Below the pieces are notes generated by a model, which worked only from the letters and a program-made list of their open reading frames with translations, was not told the origin of the DNA and did no database searches. A program made the translations under genes and the position numbers. This document shows positions 1 through 6,275 of a stretch of DNA of 9,661 nucleotides, piece after piece. Within the stretch, counting starts at the first letter, position 1. Every line of letters starts with the position of its first letter. The stretch covers positions 1 to 9,661 of the forward strand of contig CAZFAT010000028.1 in the NCBI GenBank assembly GCA_964517075.1, read 5' to 3'. The stretch comes from CAZFAT01 sp964517075. Its GTDB lineage: Bacteria; Acidobacteriota; Vicinamibacteria; Vicinamibacterales; SCN-69-37.

Positions 1-29
1 TACCTTCGTACCTTTATGATTGTCCCTCC

Positions 30-983
30 ATGCCCCGTCCTCCTCGCCCCCGGGAGATCGCCGTTCCCGGGTCCATCAGCAATCTCGGCCCGGGGTTTGA
101 CGCGCTCTCGGTAGCGGTCAACGTCTATCTGCGGCTGCAGATTCTCGAGGTCCGGCCCGACGCGCCCGGCACGATCGACGTCGAGTTCGACGGTCCCAAA
201 CCTGCGGGTGACAATCGCATCGTCACTGGTTTCCAGCGCGCGACCGCCCGCACGGGCGCACCAGCGCCCGGTGTGCGCGTGCGGGCCCACAGCGACATTC
301 CGGTGCGTGCGGGTCTCGGCAGCAGCGCGGCCGCGGCCGTCGCGGGCATCCGCCTGTATCAGGCACTCGCGCCCGCCGCATCGGACCTTGACGCCCTCAC
401 GCTCGCCACGGGCATCGAAGGACACCCCGACAACGCCGCGGCCGCGCTCCTCGGCGGCATGACCGTGAGCTGCCAGACCGACGACGGCCGCGTGATCTCG
501 CGCGCCTGGCGGTGGCCGAACGCCGTCCGCTTCGTCGTCGCCACCCCGGGCGCGGAACTGGAGACGGCCGTGGCGCGCCAGATGCTGCCGGCCTCGATTC
601 CGCTGAGAGACGCCGTCTTCAACCTCCAGCGGGCGCTCCTGCTGCTGCGCGCCCTCGAAAGCAGCCACTACGAAGACCTTCGGGAAGCGCTCCGCGACCG
701 CTGGCACCAGCCCGCCCGCCAGGCTTCCGTCCCCGGCCTCGCGGAAGCGCTCGCGCTGGATCACCCGGCCATCCTCGGGGTGTGCCTGAGCGGCGCCGGC
801 CCCTCCCTTGCGGCCCTGACGGCTGGCCGGGAGGCCGAGGCGGGCGACCTCCTGGGGGGGATCTACACGCGGCTCGGCCTGCCGTATACGATCAGAAGCT
901 TGTCGGCGCATCAGCCCGCCGGATCGGCGGGCCGGGCCCGGCGCCTGCGGCGGCCCCCGGCGTCCGTCCGACCGCAGGCCTGA
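30..983 (+). CDS. thrB: Homoserine kinase (GHMP kinase family)
   Basis: This enzyme phosphorylates homoserine with ATP to give O-phosphohomoserine, the substrate of both threonine synthases encoded just downstream; it is expected to be cytoplasmic. The 317-residue protein has the GHMP-kinase landmarks in order: the N-terminal PGSISNLGPGFD segment (residues 13-24), the glycine/serine-rich phosphate loop PVRAGLGSSAA (91-101), EGHPDNAA (130-137), and the C-terminal SGAGPS motif (254-259). EGHPDN followed by SGAGPS is the usual homoserine kinase pattern, and the length is normal for bacterial ThrB (about 310). The ATG at 30 is chosen because the conserved core begins a few residues later; there is no clear Shine-Dalgarno sequence, and only 29 bases of upstream sequence are visible. 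The last ~25 residues are an Arg/Pro-rich tail. A run of seven G (854-860) lies in the gene, but the frame continues with family-like sequence. thrC1 starts 28 bases after the stop. Confidence 0.95.
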   Translation: MPRPPRPREIAVPGSISNLGPGFDALSVAVNVYLRLQILEVRPDAPGTIDVEFDGPKPAGDNRIVTGFQRATARTGAPAPGVRVRAHSDIPVRAGLGSSAAAAVAGIRLYQALAPAASDLDALTLATGIEGHPDNAAAALLGGMTVSCQTDDGRVISRAWRWPNAVRFVVATPGAELETAVARQMLPASIPLRDAVFNLQRALLLLRALESSHYEDLREALRDRWHQPARQASVPGLAEALALDHPAILGVCLSGAGPSLAALTAGREAEAGDLLGGIYTRLGLPYTIRSLSAHQPAGSAGRARRLRRPPASVRPQA

Positions 984-998
984 CACGGAGACCGAGCC

Positions 999-1002
999 AG
1001 GA
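999..1002 (+). promoter_or_regulatory. Ribosome binding site of thrC1
   Basis: AGGA ends 9 bases before the ATG at 1012, in the 28-base gap after thrB. A second AGGA at 1005-1008 is too close to the start to serve well. The site supports the ATG at 1012 as the start and independent ribosome loading on thrC1 inside the polycistronic message. Confidence 0.5.
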
Positions 1003-1011
1003 CCAGGATTC

Positions 1012-2253
1012 ATGAACTTCAGCCTTCGCTGCCACCTTTGCCAGACCGTGTTCCCCCCCACCGCCCTCTGGGTGTGCGATCGCTGTCTTGGCCCGCTCGA
1101 AGTGTCGTTCGACTACGACGTCGTCGCGAACACGATCTCCCGCGCCGCGATCGAGGCGCGGCCGCGAAACCTCTGGCGCTATCGCGAACTGCTCCCCATC
1201 GACGGCGAACCCCGCACCGGACTGCATTCGGGCTTCACACCGCTCGTGCGTGCCGATCGGCTGGCGGCGCGTCTGGGCGTCAAGGAGCTGTACGTCAAGG
1301 ACGATTCGGTCAATCATCCGACCTGCTCGTACAAGGACCGCGTGGTGTCGATCGCGGCCACACGCGCGGTCGAGCTCGGCTTCACCGTGTTTGCCTGCGC
1401 GTCGACGGGCAACCTTGCCGGGAGCGTCGCGGCCCATGCGGCCCGGCTCGGCCTCGACTGCTCCGTCTTCATCCCTGACGATCTCGAAGCCGGCAAGGTC
1501 GCCGGCGCCAGCGTCTATCGTCCCCGCATCATCGCCGTGCGCGGGAACTATGACGATGTGAACCGCCTGTGCACGCAGGTGGCGGATCATTACGGCTGGG
1601 GGTTCGCGAACATCAACCTGCGCGCCTACTACGCCGAGGGCGCGAAGACGTACGGCTTCGAGATCGCCGAGCAGCTCGGCTGGCGCTTCCCGCGTCATGT
1701 CGTCTCGCCGGTCGCGGGCGGCACGCTGCTGCCGCGCATCCTCAAGGGGTTTGACGAATTCCGCCGCGTGGGCCTGGTCAGCGGCGAGCTGCCGGCGATC
1801 TACGCGGCGCAGGCCGCCGGCTGCGCGCCGGTCGTGCGCGCGCTCGACGCCGGCCTCGAGTTCCCCGATCCGGTGAAGCCGAAGACGATCGCGAAGTCGA
1901 TTGCCATCGGCAACCCGGCCGACGGCTTCCAGGTGCTGCGCGCCGTGCGCGCCACCGGCGGGGCCGGCGCGATGGTCGAGGAGGACGACATCGTTCGCGG
2001 CATCCAGCTCCTCGCCGAGACTGAAGGCATCTTCACGGAGGCCGCGGGTGGCGTCACGGTGGCCGCCACGCAGCTGCTCATCGAACGCGGCGCGATTCCG
2101 CGCGACGAGTCCATCGTCATCTGTATCACCGGCAACGGCTACAAGACCATCGAGGTCCTGGCCGGCAAGGGCGTCGAACCGATTCGCATCGGCCGGTCCC
2201 TCGCCGATTTCGAGGCTGCTGTCGCTCCGCCCGCCGCGGTCGGGCCTGCATGA
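1012..2253 (+). CDS. thrC: Threonine synthase, bacterial/archaeal type with N-terminal zinc ribbon
   Basis: A PLP enzyme of fold type II that converts O-phosphohomoserine to threonine plus phosphate. The 413-residue protein starts with two CxxC pairs (Cys7/Cys10 and Cys22/Cys25), a zinc-ribbon-like cap found in many short threonine synthases. The PLP Schiff-base lysine is Lys108 in CSYKDR. STGNLAGS (131-138) matches the substrate and cofactor binding loop, VAGGTLL (234-240) lies in the PLP-phosphate region, and ITGNGYKT (372-379) is the typical C-terminal motif. The stop codon overlaps the start of the next gene, a second and quite different threonine synthase, which suggests translational coupling. 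The ATG at 1012 places the Cys pairs at the very N-terminus, as usual. Alternative: PLP paralogs of this family include cysteate synthase of methanogens. The pathway context favours threonine synthase, but the exact substrate cannot be proved while a second ThrC is present. Confidence 0.88.
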   Translation: MNFSLRCHLCQTVFPPTALWVCDRCLGPLEVSFDYDVVANTISRAAIEARPRNLWRYRELLPIDGEPRTGLHSGFTPLVRADRLAARLGVKELYVKDDSVNHPTCSYKDRVVSIAATRAVELGFTVFACASTGNLAGSVAAHAARLGLDCSVFIPDDLEAGKVAGASVYRPRIIAVRGNYDDVNRLCTQVADHYGWGFANINLRAYYAEGAKTYGFEIAEQLGWRFPRHVVSPVAGGTLLPRILKGFDEFRRVGLVSGELPAIYAAQAAGCAPVVRALDAGLEFPDPVKPKTIAKSIAIGNPADGFQVLRAVRATGGAGAMVEEDDIVRGIQLLAETEGIFTEAAGGVTVAATQLLIERGAIPRDESIVICITGNGYKTIEVLAGKGVEPIRIGRSLADFEAAVAPPAAVGPA

Positions 2254-3599
2254 ACGCCTATCGGGCGGTCTTCCGATGCTCGGCCGGGTGCCCGGGCGAG
2301 CACTCCATCTGGCAGCCGATCTATCACTGCCCGCGCTGCGGCGACCTGCTGCAGGTCGAGCACGACCTCGATCGGCTGGGCGACCGATCCGCGGCCGCCT
2401 GGATGCGGTTGTTCGAGGATCGGTACAAGCGCACCACCTGGCCGTACGGCTCGGGCGTATGGGGCAAGAAGGAGTGGGTCTGCCCGGAGCTGCGGAACGA
2501 GCACGTGGTCTCGATGGACGAGGGCGGGACGAACCTGTTCTGGGCGGAACGGTATGGCCGGCAGCTGGGCCTCGACGATCTCTGGGTGAAGATGTGCGGC
2601 AACTCGCACACGGGATCCTTCAAGGATCTCGGCATGACCGTGCTCGTCTCGGTCGTCAAACAGATGATGGCGGACGGCGCCGGCATTCGCGCGGTGGCCT
2701 GCGCGTCCACGGGTGATACGTCGGCCGCGCTCGCCGCCTATGCCGCCGCGGCCGGGATTCCGGCGATCGTCATCCTCCCTCGCGGGCTGGTCACGTCGGC
2801 GCAGCTCGTGCAGCCGCTGGCGAACGGCGCGCGGGTGCTCGCGCTCGACACGGACTTCGACGGCTGCATGGCCATCGTCCAGCGGCTCGTCGAGGAGGAG
2901 GGCGTCTATCTCGCCAACTCGATGAACAGCCTGCGCATCGAGGGACAGAAGACCCTGTCGTTTGAAATCGTCCAGCAGTTCGACTGGGACGTCCCGGACG
3001 TCATCATCATTCCCGGCGGCAACCTGGGCAACGTGAGCGCGCTCGGCGCCGGGTTCGACATGCTCCTCGCGCTGGGCCTCGTGAGCAAGCGTCCGCGCAT
3101 CGTGGTGGCGCAGGCCGCGGCGGCCAATCCGCTCTATCGCGCGTTCCAGAACGACTGGCGCTTCGAGCCGATGACCGCGGAGCCGACGATTGCGTCCGCC
3201 ATCCGCATCGGCAATCCCGTCTCGATCCGCAAGGCCATCCGCACGCTGCAGCAGTACGACGGCCTGGTGGAGCAGGCGACCGAGGAGGAACTGACGGACG
3301 CGGCCGCACGCGCCGATTTGACGGGCCTCTTCAATTGCCCGCACACGGGCGTGGCGTTCGCGGCGCTCGAGAAGCTGGTCGCGCGCGGCGACGTCAAGGC
3401 GAGTGACCGGGTCATCGTCATCTCGACGGCCAACGGGCTCAAGTTCACCGAGTTCAAGGTCGACTACCACGCGCGCGATGCCGCGTCGGGCGGCCGCCGC
3501 TTTGCCAACATCCCGGTCGAACTGCCCAACGACTACGATCAGGTCCGGCGCGCCGTGGATCAACTGGCGCCGGCCGACCACTGGGCCGTGAGGCGCTGA
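2250..3599 (+). CDS. thrC: Threonine synthase, plant-type, second paralog
   Basis: A PLP-dependent lyase expected to make threonine from O-phosphohomoserine. The 449-residue protein differs strongly from its neighbour. As recalled, it follows the plant chloroplast enzyme almost block by block: TTWPYGSGVWGKKEW (62-76), TNLFWAERYG (94-103), CGNSHTGSFKDLGMTVLVS (116-134) with Lys125 as the PLP lysine, CASTGDTSAAL (151-161), QLVQPLANGA (185-194), LANSMNSLRIEGQKT (221-235), PGGNLGN (255-261), NCPHTGVA (362-369) and STANGLKF (392-399). The plant-like C-terminal tail (KVDYH onward) is also present. Unlike plant proteins, it keeps four cysteines near the N-terminus (10, 14, 27, 30) that could bind zinc. 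Its ATG at 2250 overlaps the thrC1 stop as ATGA, so start choice and coupling are clear. Plant enzymes of this type are activated by S-adenosylmethionine; whether this one is cannot be read from the sequence. Confidence 0.92.
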   Translation: MNAYRAVFRCSAGCPGEHSIWQPIYHCPRCGDLLQVEHDLDRLGDRSAAAWMRLFEDRYKRTTWPYGSGVWGKKEWVCPELRNEHVVSMDEGGTNLFWAERYGRQLGLDDLWVKMCGNSHTGSFKDLGMTVLVSVVKQMMADGAGIRAVACASTGDTSAALAAYAAAAGIPAIVILPRGLVTSAQLVQPLANGARVLALDTDFDGCMAIVQRLVEEEGVYLANSMNSLRIEGQKTLSFEIVQQFDWDVPDVIIIPGGNLGNVSALGAGFDMLLALGLVSKRPRIVVAQAAAANPLYRAFQNDWRFEPMTAEPTIASAIRIGNPVSIRKAIRTLQQYDGLVEQATEEELTDAAARADLTGLFNCPHTGVAFAALEKLVARGDVKASDRVIVISTANGLKFTEFKVDYHARDAASGGRRFANIPVELPNDYDQVRRAVDQLAPADHWAVRR

Positions 3600-3635
3600 G
3601 GCGCCTGCGGGCCGTGGACGACTCACCCCTCACCC

Positions 3636-3640
3636 CGGAG
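3636..3640 (+). promoter_or_regulatory. Ribosome binding site fixing the TTG start of thrA
   Basis: CGGAG ends 9 bases before the TTG at 3650. An in-frame TAG at 3644-3646 lies between this site and the TTG, and the conserved KFGG motif begins at residue 9, so no ATG or GTG can be the start. The Shine-Dalgarno match at good spacing supports use of the rare TTG codon. Confidence 0.55.
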
Positions 3641-3649
3641 CCGTAGCCG

Positions 3650-6151
3650 TTGCGACATCCCCTGGAGGTCTGGAAGTTCGGCGGCGCCTCGCTTGCCGAC
3701 GCCGCCGCAATTCGGAAGGCCGCCGAGCTGGCGGCCGGCCATCCCGGCCCGCTCGTCATCGTGGCGTCGGCGCTCGCAGGCGTCACCGATCTGCTGCTCG
3801 GCGGCGCCCACGCGGCCGTGACGGGTGACACGCGGCAGGCGTCGCGCGTCGCGGCCGCGGTGCTCGTCCGCCATCGCAAAATCGCGCGCGAGCTCCTGCC
3901 GGCCGGTGCTCAGCGTCGCGCCCTGCTCGCGGCCATCGACGCGGCCGCGCGCGAGTACCGCGAACTGTGCGCCGCCGTGGCCGTGCTCGGGCATCTGGCG
4001 CCGCGCGCGAGCGACATGCTCGTGGCCCGCGGCGAGCGCATGTCGGCCACGATGCTGGCGGCGGTGCTCACGACATCCCGCCGGCGCGCGGTCTACGCCG
4101 ACGCCCTGCAAATCGTCGCGACCGACGACGAGCACGGCGGGGCGGCGCCGAACGTGGCCGAGACGACGCGCCGCGCGCAGCGCGTGCTGCGGCCGCTGAT
4201 CGCGTCGCGGCGCCTCCCCGTCGTGCCCGGGTTCATCGGCACGGCGCCTGACGGTACGGTCACGACCCTCGGCCGCGGCGGCTCGGATCTCACCGCGACC
4301 CTCCTCGCCCGCGCGCTCGGCGCCCGTCAGGTCGTGCTCTGGAAGGACGTGCCGGGCATCCTCACCGCCGATCCGCGTCTCGTGCCGGATGCGCGGCTCA
4401 TTCCGCATCTTCATCATCGCGAGGCGGCCGAGGTCGCCCACTACGGCGCGAAGGTGCTGCATTCGCGGGCCCTGATCCCGATGGCCGGCACCCGCATCGT
4501 CCTGCGGGTGCGGTCGTTCATCGACACCGAGCGTCCGGGCACCGAGGTCTCGGCCCGGCGATCCGACCAGACGTATCCGGTCAAGGCCCTGGCGATCGTC
4601 CGCAACCAGGCCATTGTCACCGTCGCGGGCAAGGGCATGGCGGGCGTCCACGGCATTGCCGCGCGGACGTTCGGCGCCGTGGACGCGGAGCGCCTCTCGG
4701 TGTCCACGATCTTCCAGGCGTCCTCGGAAAGTTCGATCGGCTTCACCGTGCCGGACGCGGAAGCCGCCCGGGCGGTGCGCGCCGTGGGGGGCGCCTTCCA
4801 GGGCGAGCTCGCCAGCGGCCTCATCGACAACGTCAGCGCCCGGCCGGGCATGGCGGTGATTGCGGTCGTCGGCGACGGCATGGTCGGCACGCCGGGCGTG
4901 GCGGCACGGGTGTTCTCGTCGCTCGCGGCCGCCAGCCTGAACGTCGTGGCGATCGCGCAGGGATCCTCCGAGCGCAACATCTCGCTCGTCGTGCGCGAGG
5001 CGGACGCGCCCGAGGCCGCGCGACGGATACACGCCGCGTTCCAGCTGTCGAAGATCGGCGGCGGCCGGCCGCTCGCGACGCCGCGCACCGATGTCGTCTT
5101 TCTCGGATTCGGCCGGGTCGGCCGGGCGCTGGCGGATCAGATTGCCGGACCGAACGATCCCCGCATCCGCGTCATTGGCGTGCTCGATCGATCCGGCTAC
5201 GTGTTCGAGCCGCGCGGCCTGTCGGGCCGGCGCCTGCAGGATCTGGCGCGCGAGAAGGACCGGGGCGCGCTCATCGCCTCCCTCGGGGGACAGACGGCGC
5301 CTGCCGGTGAGGCGCTGACGCTCATGGCGAGTCACGCCGTCTCGCGCCCGGTCGTCGTGGATGTCACGGGCGAGGAGACCGGCGACCTGCTGCGGACGGC
5401 GCTCGGCCACGGCTTCGACCTCGTGCTGGCCAACAAGAAACCTGTGGCCGGGTCCTGGGAGAGCTACGCGAGCCTGATGTCGGCCTCGGCCGCGGCCGGC
5501 CGCACGATCCGCTACGAAGCGACCGTCGGCGCCGGTCTGCCCATCATCGACACGTACAAGAAACTCGTCGAGACCGGCGACCGCGTCCTGCGTATCGAAG
5601 GCACGGTGAGCGGCACGCTGATGTACGTCGTCTCCGCGGTGTCCGCCGGCAAACCGTTCTCGACGGCCGTGCGCGAGGCCGTGGCGCAGGGCTTCGCCGA
5701 GCCGGACCCTCGCGATGATCTGTCCGGGCGCGATGCCGCGCGGAAGGTGCTGATTCTCGCGCGCCTGATGGGCTACCGCGGGCCGGCGCCCACACCGGAC
5801 GACCTCACGCCGCCCGCCCTACGCAAGCTGCCGCTCGACAAGTTCCTGGCCCGCCTGCCGGAGGTGGACGCCGAGTGGGCGGCCCGCACGAAGCGCGAAG
5901 CCGCACGCGGCCGCGTCCTGCGGTACATTGTCGCGGCCACGCCACGCGGCGTTTCGGCCCGGCTGATCGCGGTGCCCGCCGACAGCCCGATTGGCGCGCT
6001 CCACGGCACGCGCAATCTGATCTCGTTCACGACCACGCGCTACCGCAAGGAACCGCTCATCGTCAGCGGTCCCGGCGCCGGCGCGGAAGTGACCGCGGCC
6101 GGGATTCTGAACGACATCTACTCGTTGTCCGCGAGCGCGCACGGACACTGA
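3650..6151 (+). CDS. thrA: Bifunctional aspartokinase / homoserine dehydrogenase
   Basis: A fused enzyme for steps one and three of the threonine pathway: aspartate to aspartyl phosphate (ATP), and aspartate semialdehyde to homoserine (NAD(P)H). The 833 residues match the length of the E. coli fusion (about 820). The kinase part has KFGGAS (9-14), ARGERMS (126-132) and TLGRGGSDLTATLL (206-219). Two ACT-type regulatory segments follow at about 315-385 and 400-465, each with a G-x-x-G-I/V-AAR motif (GVHGIAAR 332-339, GTPGVAAR 413-420), so feedback control by threonine is likely. The dehydrogenase part has the Rossmann motif GFGRVG (486-491), LANKKP (593-598), VGAGLP (626-631), GTVSGTLMY (651-659), and EPDPRDDLSGRDAARK (684-699), which holds the expected catalytic Asp and Lys. 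It starts with TTG, 50 bases after thrC2. It supplies homoserine to the kinase encoded upstream; asd, the step between its two activities, is not in the window. Confidence 0.95.
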   Translation: MRHPLEVWKFGGASLADAAAIRKAAELAAGHPGPLVIVASALAGVTDLLLGGAHAAVTGDTRQASRVAAAVLVRHRKIARELLPAGAQRRALLAAIDAAAREYRELCAAVAVLGHLAPRASDMLVARGERMSATMLAAVLTTSRRRAVYADALQIVATDDEHGGAAPNVAETTRRAQRVLRPLIASRRLPVVPGFIGTAPDGTVTTLGRGGSDLTATLLARALGARQVVLWKDVPGILTADPRLVPDARLIPHLHHREAAEVAHYGAKVLHSRALIPMAGTRIVLRVRSFIDTERPGTEVSARRSDQTYPVKALAIVRNQAIVTVAGKGMAGVHGIAARTFGAVDAERLSVSTIFQASSESSIGFTVPDAEAARAVRAVGGAFQGELASGLIDNVSARPGMAVIAVVGDGMVGTPGVAARVFSSLAAASLNVVAIAQGSSERNISLVVREADAPEAARRIHAAFQLSKIGGGRPLATPRTDVVFLGFGRVGRALADQIAGPNDPRIRVIGVLDRSGYVFEPRGLSGRRLQDLAREKDRGALIASLGGQTAPAGEALTLMASHAVSRPVVVDVTGEETGDLLRTALGHGFDLVLANKKPVAGSWESYASLMSASAAAGRTIRYEATVGAGLPIIDTYKKLVETGDRVLRIEGTVSGTLMYVVSAVSAGKPFSTAVREAVAQGFAEPDPRDDLSGRDAARKVLILARLMGYRGPAPTPDDLTPPALRKLPLDKFLARLPEVDAEWAARTKREAARGRVLRYIVAATPRGVSARLIAVPADSPIGALHGTRNLISFTTTRYRKEPLIVSGPGAGAEVTAAGILNDIYSLSASAHGH

Positions 6152-6160
6152 GGGGATCAA

Positions 6161-6209
6161 GGTTCCAAGGTTCGACGGTTCGATGGTTCCAGGGGTTCGA
6201 TGGTCCGAC
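6161..6209. repeat. 8-bp tandem repeat array, consensus GGTTCSAN, six units
   Basis: Six near-identical 8-bp units follow each other: GGTTCCAA (6161), GGTTCGAC (6169), GGTTCGAT (6177), GGTTCCAG (6185), one extra G, GGTTCGAT (6194) and GGTCCGAC (6202, one change). The array then decays. It lies wholly in the noncoding gap after thrA. The same unit, in a second array, occurs at 8214-8245, so this is a dispersed repeat family and not a local accident. Function unknown; it is much too short and lacks spacers for a CRISPR array. Confidence 0.8.
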
Positions 6210-6256
6210 GGTCGCTCACGGCACCCAGCTGACTGGCGAACGCTCATCGCTGATCG

Positions 6257-6269
6257 CTGACAATGTCAG
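6257..6269. promoter_or_regulatory. Perfect palindrome in front of ilvA, candidate operator
   Basis: CTGACA-A-TGTCAG is a perfect 6-bp inverted repeat around a single A. It ends 6 bases before the ilvA ATG and so covers the position where a ribosome binding site would be (the only Shine-Dalgarno-like bases are CAGG, 6267-6270). A dimeric regulator bound here, or a small RNA hairpin, could affect ilvA expression. A palindrome this short may also occur by chance, and it includes an in-frame TGA (6258-6260). Confidence 0.3.
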
Positions 6270-6275
6270 GGTCCC

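Larger units (their letters stand above)
6152..6275. other. thrA-ilvA spacer with repeats and palindrome
   Basis: This 124-base spacer is the longest gap inside the threonine/isoleucine cluster. It contains, in order, an 8-bp tandem repeat array, a plain stretch, a twofold 7-bp direct repeat (ATCGCTG at 6246-6252 and 6253-6259), and a 13-base palindrome next to the ilvA start. I see no convincing -35/-10 promoter and no hairpin with a U-tract. Confidence 0.6.

Noticed and set aside
1..29. TACCTT direct repeat (1-6 and 9-14) upstream of thrB as an operator
   Set aside because: Only 29 bases are visible at the window edge; too little to judge any regulatory role.
854..860. Run of seven G in thrB as a phase-variation or frameshift site
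   Set aside because: The frame after the run still matches a homoserine kinase C-terminus and ends at a normal length; runs this long are expected at this GC content.
2139..3626. A 495-codon open frame on the - strand opposite thrC2
   Set aside because: Same reason: composition-driven shadow of a well-supported gene in high-GC DNA.
3623..5410. A 595-codon open frame on the - strand opposite thrA
   Set aside because: It mirrors the thrA codon bias, encodes an Arg/Ala/Gly/Asp-rich sequence with no recognisable motif, and the + strand has a full set of catalytic motifs across the same stretch.
6161..6209. Short repeats as a CRISPR array
   Set aside because: Units are 8 bp and directly adjacent, with no spacers and no cas genes.
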